A stretch of 59,968 nt of DNA, taken from contig JAUJPG010000003.1 of the NCBI GenBank assembly GCA_030447245.1, positions 141,987-201,954 on the forward strand, read 5' to 3'. Every line of letters starts with the position of its first letter. Position 1 is the stretch's first letter. The stretch is from Chloroflexota bacterium. Lineage in GTDB: Bacteria > Chloroflexota > UBA6077 > JACCZL01. Below, piece by piece: positions 26,084 to 35,231 of the stretch. The translations under genes were made by a program, and so were the position numbers. Under the pieces are notes generated by a model. It was not told where the DNA came from and searched no databases. It saw only the letters and a program-made list of their open reading frames with translations.

Positions 26084-28027
26084 TCAGCGCTCGAAGACGC
26101 GCACGTCGCGCCAGCCAATCGGGCCCTGGGCCCGGGTCGTGGCGATCCGCACGGCGGTCACGTCCCGCATCGGCTGGTCGAAGCGGACGGTCAGCGTCTG
26201 GTTGTCGTCGGTGGGGCCGACGAAGGTGTGCATGCCGCGGAATTGGCCAGCGGTCCAGACCCACACCTCGTGGATCGTCTCGCCGGGCCCCTCCTGGCTC
26301 GTGATCAGCTCGACGGCAGCGACCGTCGCCGGACGGGCCAGATCGATCTCCAGCCAGGTTGGCGCGTCGCCAGGCAGCGTGCCGACCGTGTTGGGGTCGC
26401 CGTCAACCAGCTCGGCCGGACTGGCATCGCCGGTGCTGAGCCGAACCGGCCGGCGGTAGACAAGGTTGCCGGCCGAGACGAGCAGCGTCAGGCCCTGCTT
26501 CTTGTCGACTACCGCCTCGTCCGGCCCGGGGCGCGAGCCAGTCACGGTTCCGGCGGCCTCGGAAGAGTCGGCTCTCGTCTCGACGCCGGCCACGGCCCAA
26601 CCGGCGCGGACCAATGTGGCGCGGGCGTCCTCGAGCGACTTGCCCACGACGTTCGGCGGGCGTATCCCGGCGCTGAGCGTGAGTTTGACCTCGTTGCCAC
26701 GGCGCAGCCGGCCGTTCTCGGGCGGGTCCTGGTGCAGCAAGGTGTTCCTGGCATGGGCGTCGGTGAGCTGCATGTCGACGATCTTGACGTTCAGACCGTG
26801 CGCCGAGGCGATCGAGCTTGCCTCGGCGAGGTCATAGTCGACCAGATTGGGCACGTCGACCATCTGCATACCGCCGAACAGGCGCGGGAGCACGGAGATC
26901 AGCAGGCCCGCACCGGCCAGCAGGATCGCGAGCGAGGCCAGCAATGGCACGAGCAGCGCGGCACGCTCGCCCATCCCCGTTTCTCCGCGGCGTGGGCGTC
27001 GCCGCGATTCGGCCCGCCAGATGGCCGGGGTGACCGCGGAAGCCGCCTGGACCACCCCCGCATCTCGGCCGGCCAGCGCCTCGCGGAGCTGCTCGACGTT
27101 CGCGAAGCGGTCGGCCGGGCTGGGGCACAGCGCCCGCGCGACAGCCCGGTCGACGTGCAGGGGCACGTCGGGCCGCAGCCGGCCTGGGGAGATCGGCTCC
27201 GATGAGGGTGCGTCCCCTCTCGCCGCTGCGCGCAGCACATCTCGACCCGAAGCAGGCGGAGCACCGGTCAGCAGCTCGTACAGCATCACGCCCAGGGCAT
27301 ACTGGTCCGCCGGCTCGTCCATCGGATCACGCCCAAGCTGTTCCGGCGGCACGTACGGGATGCGCTTCCCGGCGCCGCCGAGCAGCGTCTGGTCGGTGAC
27401 AACGGCGGCGCGGACGAACCCGAAATCAGCAACTCTGGCGCGGCCACGGCCGTCCAGCAGAACGTTCTCGGGGCGCAGGTCGCCGTGGGGAACGTGCTGA
27501 CGATGGGCCGCGGCGAGTGCGTCGGCAACCTCGGTGGCGAGCGTGGTGGCTTGCCGGACCGGCAGCGCGCCGTGCTTGCTCAACACCGCGCGCAGGCTTT
27601 CGCCTTCAACCAGCTCGCTGACGACGAACGGTCGTTCCTCGTCGAACCCAGCGTCTAAGACGGCTACGATGTGCGGGTGAACGAGCCGCTCGCCCTGGGC
27701 AGCCGCGGCCATGAACCGCTCACCGAACCGTGCGTCGCCGACATACCGCTCGGAGAGTAGCTTGATCGCGACCGAGCGTTGGGTGTGTCGGTCGTAGGCG
27801 CGGTAGGTCGTCCCGAGACTGCCATGACCGAGGACGTCCCCAAGGACGTACCGATCCTTCAGGAGCTGACCGGTCGCGCGGCGCCCTCCGGCCACTGGCC
27901 GCCCAACCGGGCGATCATCACCGCGGGCACGCTCAACGCCGGGCGCGCCGGCGCTCTCCGCGGCGATGGGAACGCGCTCCAGGGTGAACCTGGTGGTCTG
28001 GCCGTTGTGCCGAGGTGTCGTGACCAT
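26084..28027 (-). CDS. Ser/Thr protein kinase with two PASTA domains and a C-terminal discoidin-like domain
   Basis: 647 residues from ATG 28027 (MVTTPRHNGQ). Kinase domain about 60-320: glycine loop GHGSLGTTYRA (67-77), Lys89 in VAIKLL, HGDLRPEN (181-188) in place of HRDLKPEN, DFG (201-203) and PPEQ. One helix spans about 356-380. PASTA repeats follow at about 388-452 (VDVPNLVDYDLAEASSIASA) and 456-519 (RPPNVVGKSLEDARATLVRA). A discoidin/F5-8C-like beta domain ends it (ELVDGDPNTVGTLPGDAPTW). PASTA kinases sense wall precursors and control division and wall synthesis. The murJ-gatD-murT genes next door support that role. The catalytic Asp is retained but the loop is divergent. Confidence 0.9.
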   Translation of the reverse strand: MVTTPRHNGQTTRFTLERVPIAAESAGAPGVERARGDDRPVGRPVAGGRRATGQLLKDRYVLGDVLGHGSLGTTYRAYDRHTQRSVAIKLLSERYVGDARFGERFMAAAAQGERLVHPHIVAVLDAGFDEERPFVVSELVEGESLRAVLSKHGALPVRQATTLATEVADALAAAHRQHVPHGDLRPENVLLDGRGRARVADFGFVRAAVVTDQTLLGGAGKRIPYVPPEQLGRDPMDEPADQYALGVMLYELLTGAPPASGRDVLRAAARGDAPSSEPISPGRLRPDVPLHVDRAVARALCPSPADRFANVEQLREALAGRDAGVVQAASAVTPAIWRAESRRRPRRGETGMGERAALLVPLLASLAILLAGAGLLISVLPRLFGGMQMVDVPNLVDYDLAEASSIASAHGLNVKIVDMQLTDAHARNTLLHQDPPENGRLRRGNEVKLTLSAGIRPPNVVGKSLEDARATLVRAGWAVAGVETRADSSEAAGTVTGSRPGPDEAVVDKKQGLTLLVSAGNLVYRRPVRLSTGDASPAELVDGDPNTVGTLPGDAPTWLEIDLARPATVAAVELITSQEGPGETIHEVWVWTAGQFRGMHTFVGPTDDNQTLTVRFDQPMRDVTAVRIATTRAQGPIGWRDVRVFER

Positions 28028-28182
28028 GATCGACCACCAAGTACCGGATGCTGCCGTACGCTTGACTATCTTTGTAGCATGTCGCGTGCCCGCAACGCCC
28101 CCCAGTTCGCCCAAGACGTGATGGATGAGCGGACTTTTGGACCGCGGTTGACGGGCAGGGAGACCGGGCCGGGGTAAGCGGC

Positions 28183-29673
28183 TCAGCCCCGCGAGCGAGC
28201 CAGGCGGAGGATGACCCGCAGCTCCTCCGACCGCAAGACGTGCGCGAGCGCCTGGATGAGCTGGGGGAGGGTGGCGATCGTCAGGCCCATCATCACGCTG
28301 GCCGCCACGGTGCGGGCGATCGACAGACCAACGGCGCGGAGCGGGAGTCCGGGCAGGCGGCGGACGATCAGGGTCATCAGGGCGCCCGCCTCGGCCAGCG
28401 CTGCCAGGCTGTTGGCCAGGGCCAGCCCGCCGTAGTTGAGCTCGGTCCGCATCAGCATCGGGGCAAGCGTCAGGTACAGCAGGAACGTCCCAACCGCGAC
28501 GAGGACCGGCGTCCGGGTGTCGTGCAAGGCGTAAAAGACTCGGTCCACGATCTCGACAATCGCGTGGCCGGCCAGGCCGATCGCGTAGAAGGTCAACGCA
28601 AACGCGGTCATCCGCGTGTCGACGGCGGAAAACTCACCGCGCTCGAAGAGCAGCCCGATCAGCGGCTGGCCGAGAGTCGCCAGCCCGACCGCCATCGGAA
28701 TGGTCAGGAACAGGATCAGCCGGAACGAGAGGACGAACAGCTCTCGAAGGGCCTGATCATGGTTACGAGCACTCTCCTCGGCGAGGGTCGGGAATACCGC
28801 GGTGGAAACGCCCATCGCCAGCACGAGCGGGGTCATGATCATCAGCCACGCCACGTTCAGATAGCCGACGCTGCCGGCGACGAGGAAGGTCGCCAGGAGC
28901 ACGGTCACCAGCTGGGTCAGCTGCATGACGCCCAGGCCGATCATCCGCGGGCCCATAAGGCGAGCCACTTCGCGCACGCCAGGGTGGCGCAGGTCGAGCG
29001 CAACACGGAACCGCATCCCGTGGGCGGCGAGACCGGGCACCTGGACCAGCAAGTGGAGGAGGGCGCCAAGCGCCACTCCGATGGCCACGCCCTCGATGCC
29101 CAGCGGCCAGAGCACGAGGGTGCTGACGATGATCGAGGCGTTGTAGAAGACCGGCGCCAACGCGGCCAGGGCGAAGCGCTGGAACGAATTGAGCACGCTG
29201 GTCGCGAAGCCGCTGACGGCGAAGAGGACTGGCGAGATCAGCATCGTCCGCATCAACGTCGCCGTCAGCTCCTTGGAGTCGGCATCCCAGCCTGGCGTGA
29301 CCAACTCGGTCAGCGGGCGCGCAAAGACGGCCAGCAGCAGCGACGCCGAGCCGACCACCAGCACGGCCAGGGTCATGAGCGTGCTGGTCAATCGCCAGGC
29401 AGCCTCGTCATCCTCGCGGGTCAGGTACGACTTGAAGACCGGGATGAACGCTGAGCCGACGGCGCCGCCCGCCAGCACCTGGAAGACGAGGTCCGGCACT
29501 TGCAAGGCAGCGACGAACGCCTCGTAGTCGCGGTCAGTCCCAAAGTGTTGGACGACCACGACGCTGCGGACGAGCCCGAGCACGCGGCTGGCGATGAAGC
29601 CGGCCATCACGACGAGCGACGCCAGGGCGAGCTTGCGCGTGCCAGTGTTGATGAGCGGCCGCCTACCAGGCAC
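28183..29673 (-). CDS. murJ: Lipid II flippase MurJ (MviN family)
   Basis: About 14 helices. The family N-terminus is ASLVVMAGFIASRVLGLVRS, followed by FGTDRDYEAFVAALQVPDLV, AGGAVGSAFIPVF and the late PLIGLLFERGEF. MurJ flips lipid II across the membrane. The start is uncertain: GTG 29673 overlaps the gatD end by 11 bases and gives a short cytoplasmic lead (VPGRRPLINTGTRK) before helix 1. The longer open frame to 29793 lies inside gatD and is unlikely. It ends an operon murT-gatD-murJ with tight overlaps. Length (about 496) is normal. Confidence 0.92.
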   Translation of the reverse strand: MPGRRPLINTGTRKLALASLVVMAGFIASRVLGLVRSVVVVQHFGTDRDYEAFVAALQVPDLVFQVLAGGAVGSAFIPVFKSYLTREDDEAAWRLTSTLMTLAVLVVGSASLLLAVFARPLTELVTPGWDADSKELTATLMRTMLISPVLFAVSGFATSVLNSFQRFALAALAPVFYNASIIVSTLVLWPLGIEGVAIGVALGALLHLLVQVPGLAAHGMRFRVALDLRHPGVREVARLMGPRMIGLGVMQLTQLVTVLLATFLVAGSVGYLNVAWLMIMTPLVLAMGVSTAVFPTLAEESARNHDQALRELFVLSFRLILFLTIPMAVGLATLGQPLIGLLFERGEFSAVDTRMTAFALTFYAIGLAGHAIVEIVDRVFYALHDTRTPVLVAVGTFLLYLTLAPMLMRTELNYGGLALANSLAALAEAGALMTLIVRRLPGLPLRAVGLSIARTVAASVMMGLTIATLPQLIQALAHVLRSEELRVILRLARSRG

Positions 29674-30433
29674 CGCTGCGGACGGCGCCGAGCTTCCCCG
29701 CGCGACGGACGACGGCCTGGTGGGCGCGCTCTTCGAGGGTATCGTCGAGCGGCGGGAGAGTCGCCGCCGAGCCGTAGCGACGGCGCAAGGCACGGCCGAT
29801 CAGATGGTCGGCAAGGTGGGGGTTCTTCGGTAGCAGTGAGCCGTGCATGTAGCAGCCGTAGGCGTTGCGATAGACTGCCCCCTCGGTGCCGTCCTCGCCG
29901 TTGTTGCCGCTGCCGGTGAGCACCCGCCCGAGCGGCTGACAGCCCGATCCCAGATAGGTCCGCCCGCTGTGATTCTCGAAGCCGACGAGCGTCCGCGGCT
30001 CGCCGTCAAGCTCGGCTTGAATGACGATGTTGCCGATGTGGCGGCGGGGCCCGGGCGGCGAGCGGACGTCGAAGACGCCGGCCCCGGCGAGCTCCTCGCC
30101 GTCGACCGTCGTATACGTATGACCCAGGAGCTGGTAGCCGCCGCAGACCGCCAGGACGACGGTTCCGTCCTCGACGAGCTCGCGCACCGCGGCGCCTTTG
30201 CTGCTGACGAAGTCCGGCGAGACGACCTCCTGCTCGCGGTCCTGGCCGCCGCCGAAAAAGATCAGGTCGCACGCGGTGGTGGGCAGCCGGTCGCCCAGGC
30301 TGACCGGCACGACCTCGAGCTCGATGCCCCGCCAGGCACACCGCCGCTGCAAGGCGATGATGTTGCCACGGTCTCCGTAGACGTTCATCAGGTCAGGGTA
30401 CAGGTGGACCAGGGTGAGCGCGTCGTCAGCCAT
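29663..30433 (-). CDS. gatD: Lipid II isoglutaminyl synthase, glutaminase subunit GatD
   Basis: 256 residues. Type-1 glutamine amidotransferase fold: LYPDLMNVYGDRGNI at the N-terminus, IFFGGGQDREQ, catalytic Cys97 in LAVCGGYQLLG, and His197 in CYMHGSLLPKNP. GatD hydrolyses Gln and channels ammonia to MurT, which amidates the D-Glu of lipid II. Its ATG shares one base with the murT stop (TGATG), as in other murT-gatD operons. Presence implies D-isoglutamine-containing peptidoglycan, usual in Gram-positive-type walls. Confidence 0.95.
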   Translation of the reverse strand: MADDALTLVHLYPDLMNVYGDRGNIIALQRRCAWRGIELEVVPVSLGDRLPTTACDLIFFGGGQDREQEVVSPDFVSSKGAAVRELVEDGTVVLAVCGGYQLLGHTYTTVDGEELAGAGVFDVRSPPGPRRHIGNIVIQAELDGEPRTLVGFENHSGRTYLGSGCQPLGRVLTGSGNNGEDGTEGAVYRNAYGCYMHGSLLPKNPHLADHLIGRALRRRYGSAATLPPLDDTLEERAHQAVVRRAGKLGAVRSGAW

Positions 30434-31857
30434 CAGTCTTGCCAGAACCCACGGACGTGGCCGGCGCGCTGGAGCACCTCGCGGACCTCGAGCATCGCGG
30501 TGTACGTGGGCAACACGTACAACGTCTCGCCGAGCGGGGTAACGGCCAGCGCCCGGTCGAGGGCCCGGCTCGGGTCGGGCTCGATGACGATCTGCTGGGG
30601 CGGGACGAGCGCATACTTGAGTCGGACGGCCATGTCCTCGGCGCGCGTGCCGGCACAGACGACGGTCGCAACCCGTCCCTGGAGCCCCTCAAAGTCGACG
30701 TCCCAGAGCCATGAGACGTCGGTCCCGTCGGCGAAATGGTCGTTGATCGCGATCAGCAGCGTCCGGCCAGGGGTGGCCGTCTCTGGCCGCGCCTGTGGGC
30801 CCGTCGTCTGCTCGGCGAGCACGGTCCGCAGCACTTCGGTAAAGCCGACCGGGTTCTTGACCAGCGCCAGGAACAGCGCCCGGTCGCCGACGGTGATCCG
30901 CTCGAGCCGTCCGAACGCTGCCGTGAAGCTCTCGAGCCCCTGCCGGAGCGTGTCCAGCGGCAGCCCGAGCTGCAAGCCGCAGGCCGTCGCGGCGAGCGCG
31001 TTGTACACGTTGTAAAGCCCGGGTAGCGCGAGCCGTGCGGCGAAGTCACCCCCAGGTGTTCGGAACCGCACGTCAGTCCCCCGGTCGCCGCGCAGCGTCA
31101 CCCCGATCGCCTCAACCTGTGGGCGGGGCCGCGCCAGGCCGCACGCGGGGCAGGCCCAGTGACCCAGGTGGCCGTAGAACCAGATCTGGTAGGAGTACTC
31201 GGTGCCACAGCGGCCGCACAGCCGCGCATCGGATGCGTGCGGCGGCTCGGAGATGCCGACGCTCGGGTCGCCGATGCCGTAGTACAACGGCGGCTGGGGC
31301 CGCTCACGCCCCAGGTCGGCCACCAGCGGGTCGTCGGCATTGAGAATCAGCGCGGCATCTGACGGCAGGGTCTTGAACGCCTGCTGCCAGAGGCCGGCGA
31401 CAAAGTGGACCTCGCCATAGCGGTCAAGCTGGTCGCGGAACAGATTGGTCAGCAGGACGGCGCGCGGCCGGATCTGGAGCAGGGCGGCCGGCACGGTCGC
31501 TTCGTCGACCTCGAAGAGCCCGACGTCGGCGCGCGGTCGGCCGCGCAGGTCGGCCTGCTTGACGATGGCCGTGACGAGCCCTGTGACGAGGTTAGCGCCG
31601 GCACGATTGTGCAGCGCGCGCAGGCCGGCCTGGCCGAGAAGGTGGGAAATCAACCGCGTCGTCGTCGTCTTACCGTTCGTGCCGGAGACGATCACCGAGC
31701 CGAGCGGCAGGCGGCCCGTCACCTTGGTGAGCGCGGCTGGGTCGATGCGCGGGACGAGGTGGCCGGCGATGACGGTCCCGCCGCCGCGGCCGAGGCGGCG
31801 GCTCACCTCCGCGGCAACCCGCCCGGTCAGCAGGGCGGCGGTCAGGCGTGCTCCCAT
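30433..31857 (-). CDS. murT: Lipid II isoglutaminyl synthase, amidotransferase subunit MurT
   Basis: 474 residues. Mur-ligase-like: P-loop GTNGKTTT at 59-66, then VGLFEVDEATVPA and LTNLFRDQLDRYGEV. A zinc ribbon is inserted with Cys214, Cys217, Cys236 and Cys239 (LCGRCGTE and WACPACGL). A C-terminal DUF1727 domain carries KNPVGFTEVLR and INDHFADGTDVSWLWD. MurT uses ATP to activate the D-Glu carboxyl of lipid II and accept ammonia from GatD. A good promoter sits just upstream, and the TGAGGT site precedes the ATG. Confidence 0.95.
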   Translation of the reverse strand: MGARLTAALLTGRVAAEVSRRLGRGGGTVIAGHLVPRIDPAALTKVTGRLPLGSVIVSGTNGKTTTTRLISHLLGQAGLRALHNRAGANLVTGLVTAIVKQADLRGRPRADVGLFEVDEATVPAALLQIRPRAVLLTNLFRDQLDRYGEVHFVAGLWQQAFKTLPSDAALILNADDPLVADLGRERPQPPLYYGIGDPSVGISEPPHASDARLCGRCGTEYSYQIWFYGHLGHWACPACGLARPRPQVEAIGVTLRGDRGTDVRFRTPGGDFAARLALPGLYNVYNALAATACGLQLGLPLDTLRQGLESFTAAFGRLERITVGDRALFLALVKNPVGFTEVLRTVLAEQTTGPQARPETATPGRTLLIAINDHFADGTDVSWLWDVDFEGLQGRVATVVCAGTRAEDMAVRLKYALVPPQQIVIEPDPSRALDRALAVTPLGETLYVLPTYTAMLEVREVLQRAGHVRGFWQD

Positions 31858-31890
31858 CCAGACCTCAGGCCATAGTCGTCCGGTCGGAGG

Positions 31891-31919
31891 ATCATATCCA
31901 GCAGGCTAAGACGAGGCAA
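31891..31919 (-). promoter_or_regulatory. Promoter for murT-gatD-murJ
   Basis: Read on the minus strand: -35 TTGCCT (31919-31914), 17-base spacer, -10 TATGAT (31896-31891). Predicted start near 31884, about 27 bases before the murT ATG at 31857. Confidence 0.6.
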
Positions 31920-32033
31920 ACGATGGGCTCCGCGGCCCGGTGCATCGCGCCCGAGCCGCCCTCCAGATTGTTCCCATCCCGCTGCGTGGCCAGGCTGATT
32001 GTACGATGATCCGATCGCGCGGTCTCGACGCCC

Positions 32034-32042
32034 TGATACGAT
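32034..32042 (+). promoter_or_regulatory. Extended -10 promoter giving a probably leaderless transcript
   Basis: TGATACGAT: an extended -10 (TG, one base, TACGAT at 32037-32042) ends six bases before the ATG at 32049. Transcription would start at or next to the ATG. No convincing -35 is present. Confidence 0.5.
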
Positions 32043-32048
32043 GCTCGC

Positions 32049-33380
32049 ATGCCATCCCGAGGCCGGACGGCCCTGCGCGCGGCGTTGGCGGCTGCGCTGC
32101 TCGCGGGCCTCGGCGGCTGCGGCGTCGCGCCGCCGGCCAACTCGCTGCCGACTAGCTCGCTGCCGCCGGTCGTGCCGACGTCGCCACAAGCCGACGTCTC
32201 GCCGCGCCCGCTGGTCAGCTCCCCCGTACCCTCCCCATCGGCGGTCGGGACCCTCTCGATCGTCGTTCCGGTCCCGCGCCCGAGCCCTTCGCCGCCATCG
32301 TCGCCGAGCCCCGTCCCGAGCCCGAGCCCCGACACGGCCCGTGGGTTGCTGGTGTTCGAGCGTGACGCCAACATCTGGATCACCGTCAGTGACGGCAGCG
32401 GCTCGCGGGTGCTCGTCTCGGAAGGTGACGGGGCCAACCCACGCTGGTCGCCGGATGGCCGTCAGCTCCTGTTCACGCGGGGGCGTGGCGTGGCGGCTGA
32501 ACTGGCCCTCGTGGCGGCCGAAGGCGGGCCGACGCGCCGGCTGACGAGCAATGCCCGACCCGAGTCCGGCGCGAGCTGGTCACCGCGCGGGGATCGGATC
32601 GCCTACAGCCTGCCGCGCTCGCTCGGGCCAGGTGGCCGGATCGACCCGACGATTCCGGAGGAGGTCTGGGCAGTCGACGTCGCTAGCAGCCAGCAGCGCA
32701 AGCTGGCGGATGGCTTTGATCCAGCCTGGTCGCCGGACGGTGTGCGCCTCGCGTACGCGACGAACGGGCGCCGCGGCGCGGACGCGCCAGTCGGCGCGAC
32801 CGACAACGCGATCCACGTCGTCGACGCGGACGGCGCCAACGATCGACCGCTGCTGACCGTGGCAGGGGTGCCGCGGGATCTGGAGCCCGAGTACCGCGTC
32901 CCGTTTCGGCCGGGGACCTTCCGGCTGCGGGCGCCGGCTTGGGCCCCAGACGGGAAAGCGCTGGTCGCCAGCGCCGACGGGCACACCGCGCTGGCGATCA
33001 CCTTCGGAGAGCAGGACCCCAGCGTGCGCGTCCGCACGCTTGCCTACGAGGGTGAGATCGAGCGCTCCGCGTGGTCACCGCGCGGCGATCGCCTGGCCGT
33101 CGGCGTGCGTCCAGCGACCGGCGTGGACGTCGTCACGCTAGTCGACCTCGCCAGCGGGCGCGAGACGCGCATCGGCGGGATCGAGGATGGCGAGCAGGCC
33201 GGCGACCCAGTCTGGTCGCCGGACGGCCGTTACCTGGCACTGGTCGCGCGTGCTCCGACCGACCCGCGGCGCCCCGAGCCACCCCGCGAGCTGCGCATCT
33301 ACGGGGCTGATGGCACCCGCCTCGCCACAGCCGCCACCGGCCCGCTGGCCGCCCCAGATTGGAGTCGAGGCCGGCCGTAG
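32049..33380 (+). CDS. TolB-like beta-propeller lipoprotein (PD40/WD40-like repeats)
   Basis: 443 residues. Signal and lipobox: LRAALAAALLAGLGGCGVAP, with Cys at about residue 24. A Pro/Ser linker follows to about residue 97 (PRPSPSPPSSPSPVPSPSP). The rest is a beta-propeller of TolB-type repeats, each with a WSPDG-like motif: PRWSPDGRQLLFTR, ASWSPRGDRIAYS, PAWSPDGVRLAYA, PAWAPDGKALVAS, SAWSPRGDRLAVG and PVWSPDGRYLALV. It is probably a surface-anchored binding protein. No tol/pal genes are nearby, as expected for a monoderm. The linker keeps the propeller away from the membrane. Confidence 0.88.
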   Translation: MPSRGRTALRAALAAALLAGLGGCGVAPPANSLPTSSLPPVVPTSPQADVSPRPLVSSPVPSPSAVGTLSIVVPVPRPSPSPPSSPSPVPSPSPDTARGLLVFERDANIWITVSDGSGSRVLVSEGDGANPRWSPDGRQLLFTRGRGVAAELALVAAEGGPTRRLTSNARPESGASWSPRGDRIAYSLPRSLGPGGRIDPTIPEEVWAVDVASSQQRKLADGFDPAWSPDGVRLAYATNGRRGADAPVGATDNAIHVVDADGANDRPLLTVAGVPRDLEPEYRVPFRPGTFRLRAPAWAPDGKALVASADGHTALAITFGEQDPSVRVRTLAYEGEIERSAWSPRGDRLAVGVRPATGVDVVTLVDLASGRETRIGGIEDGEQAGDPVWSPDGRYLALVARAPTDPRRPEPPRELRIYGADGTRLATAATGPLAAPDWSRGRP

Positions 33381-33416
33381 GGAATCGGCGGATCGGGTCT
33401 GGTGAAGGCCCCCCGG

Positions 33417-34223
33417 CTAGCGACCGTCGACGATACGCTCGATGCGGTAGCGCTGGACGCCGGCGGGCACGTGAATTTCAACCAGGTCGCCGACGACGTG
33501 ATCGACGAGCGCCTGGCCGACTTGTGATTGGATCGAGATCTTGCCGACGGGGCGGTCGACCTCGCCGGGACCGACCAGGGTGTAGGTCAACTCCTCGTCG
33601 TCAGCCAGGTCGCGGACGACGACCGTGGTGCCCAAACCGGCACGTTCGCCGCTTGCCGCTCCGACGACCGTCGACTCACTCAGGGTCTGCTTGATCTCCC
33701 CGATCTTGCGGTCGATGTCCGAGAGCGACTCGCGGGCCGCGTGGTACGGGGCGTTCTCGCGCAGGTCTCCATCGGATCGGGCACTAGCGACCTGCTCGGT
33801 CATCCGCGGGCGATCCTCTTCCTCCAGGCGCTTGAGCTCGGCGCTGAGCTGATCGTGGCCGGCCTGGGTGATCTCGATGGTCTGAACCGCGGTCGGGCTT
33901 GCGTTCGCACTGGCGCGTTCGGCGGCGGTCTTGCGCCGGATACGCACGTGGCCGGCCAGCGCGACGTCGATCAACTTCTTGCCGCGAGCATCCGAGAGGA
34001 ACTGCCGCAACGGCTCCAACTTATTCGTCGGGTCCGCGCCCGAGGCCGCCATCTGCTCCTGATAGCGTTCGAGCTGGATCGGATCGATCTCGCGCATCGA
34101 CCGGTCCGGACCGAACCAGCGGCTGAAACGTTGAAGCTCAGGCGCCGTTGTCGGCCGATCGATCGGTTTGAGCGCCGCGATGTAGTTGCGGACTGCTTCG
34201 CCGACGGTCAAGTCAGCCGCCAT
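33417..34223 (-). CDS. GreA-type transcript cleavage factor with N-terminal recombinase SAM-like domain
   Basis: 268 residues from ATG 34223 with GGGGAGGAG upstream. The C-terminal two thirds are GreA: a coiled-coil domain (GHDQLSAELKRLEEEDRPRM, then SARSDGDLRENAPYHAARES) with the acidic tip, then the FKBP-like domain with TTVVVRDLADDEELTYTLVG and PVGKISIQSQVGQALV. The first 90 residues (LTVGEAVRNYIAALKPIDRP, FSRWFGPDRSMREIDPIQLE, LRQFLSDARGKKLI) look like the core-binding SAM-like domain of tyrosine recombinases. Gre factors rescue backtracked RNA polymerase; the extra domain may bind DNA. The DGDLREN motif marks the catalytic tip. Fusion of this kind is unusual. Confidence 0.85.
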   Translation of the reverse strand: MAADLTVGEAVRNYIAALKPIDRPTTAPELQRFSRWFGPDRSMREIDPIQLERYQEQMAASGADPTNKLEPLRQFLSDARGKKLIDVALAGHVRIRRKTAAERASANASPTAVQTIEITQAGHDQLSAELKRLEEEDRPRMTEQVASARSDGDLRENAPYHAARESLSDIDRKIGEIKQTLSESTVVGAASGERAGLGTTVVVRDLADDEELTYTLVGPGEVDRPVGKISIQSQVGQALVDHVVGDLVEIHVPAGVQRYRIERIVDGR

Positions 34224-34336
34224 CTGGCTCCTCCCCATGGTTCGAGTTCCGCCTGCGCACGGGTGTCCCGCACACACCCACTGCGCGCGGTTCGCGACCC
34301 GAGACCTAGGCGCACCGTGTAGATTATACCGACCAC

Positions 34337-35089
34337 ATGGACTGGACGCTCCTGGCCCACGCCGCCGCGCGCATCGGGATCGACCTCGCGGCCCAGCAAC
34401 TCGGTCAACTGGACTTGCTCGCCCACGAGATGGTTGCCTGGAACAGCCGCGTCAACCTGACCGGGATCGTCGATCCGGAGGCCATCCGCGTGCGGCACGT
34501 CCTCGACTCGCTCGCGTGCGCCGGGCCGGTGCTGGACACGCTGCGGGCCAGCCCAGGCCCAACCTGCATCGACGTTGGCTCGGGGGCTGGCTTCCCCGGC
34601 CTGCCGCTTGCAATCGCCTTTCCAGGCGTGACGATGACGCTGCTCGAGGCGACCGGCAAGAAGGCGCGCTTCCTCGAGCACGTGCTCGAGCAGCTCGACC
34701 TGCGGGATCGAGTGTCCGTGGTCGCCGAGCGAGCCGAGCTCGCCGCGCGCGAGGAGCGCCACCGTGAGGCGTACGACCTGGCCTTTGCGCGAGCGCTGGC
34801 GCCACTGCCGGTGGCACTGGAGCTGTGTCTGCCGTTCGTACGTCCAGGAGGACGACTCATCCTGCCGCGAGGGGGCGACCTCCCTTCGCAAATTGACGAC
34901 GCGGTGTGCGCGGCTCACGAACTGGGCGCGGCGCTCGGCCCGCCATTGCCGATCGAGTTGGACGGGGCGCCGCCCGGGCGCGTGCTGATCGTCGCGGAGA
35001 AGCTTCGTCCCGGCCAGGCGCGGTTTCCGCGACGGGTCGGTGTGGCGGCCAAGCGTCCACTCGGCTGCCCAAAAGCACCGCTTGCGTAA
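34337..35089 (+). CDS. rsmG: 16S rRNA (guanine-527-N7) methyltransferase RsmG
   Basis: 250 residues. VAWNSRVNLTGI and RHVLDSLA are RsmG signatures; the SAM loop is DVGSGAGFPGLPLAIAFP, then LLEATGKKARFLEHV. FARALAPLPVALELCLPFVR, PGGRLILPRG and the closing RFPRRVGVAAKRPLG match the family end. It methylates G527 of 16S rRNA using S-adenosylmethionine. Divergent from greA. A weak -10 (TAGATT, 34320-34325) lies close to the ATG. The downstream zinc-ribbon gene has its own promoter beginning inside the last codons of rsmG. Confidence 0.93.
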   Translation: MDWTLLAHAAARIGIDLAAQQLGQLDLLAHEMVAWNSRVNLTGIVDPEAIRVRHVLDSLACAGPVLDTLRASPGPTCIDVGSGAGFPGLPLAIAFPGVTMTLLEATGKKARFLEHVLEQLDLRDRVSVVAERAELAAREERHREAYDLAFARALAPLPVALELCLPFVRPGGRLILPRGGDLPSQIDDAVCAAHELGAALGPPLPIELDGAPPGRVLIVAEKLRPGQARFPRRVGVAAKRPLGCPKAPLA

Positions 35090-35110
35090 CCAAGAGGCCC
35101 GGTGTATAGT
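35082..35110 (+). promoter_or_regulatory. Promoter for the zinc-ribbon protein
   Basis: -35 TTGCGT (35082-35087), 17-base spacer, -10 TATAGT (35105-35110). The -35 overlaps the end of rsmG. The leader to GTG 35232 would be about 115 bases. Confidence 0.6.
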
Positions 35111-35231
35111 GGGCGCCGGCTCGGTTCAGACTCAGGTCGAGCGTAGGAATCCGGTGCGAGAGCCCGAGGACGTCCGCATCGCCCCGGAACGACCAGCCAA
35201 CATGAGGTGGGTCCCTGGGGAGGGTAGTGAG

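Noticed and set aside
28240..29454. 404-residue plus-strand open frame
   Set aside because: Antisense to murJ; rich in Gln/Arg/His without structure.
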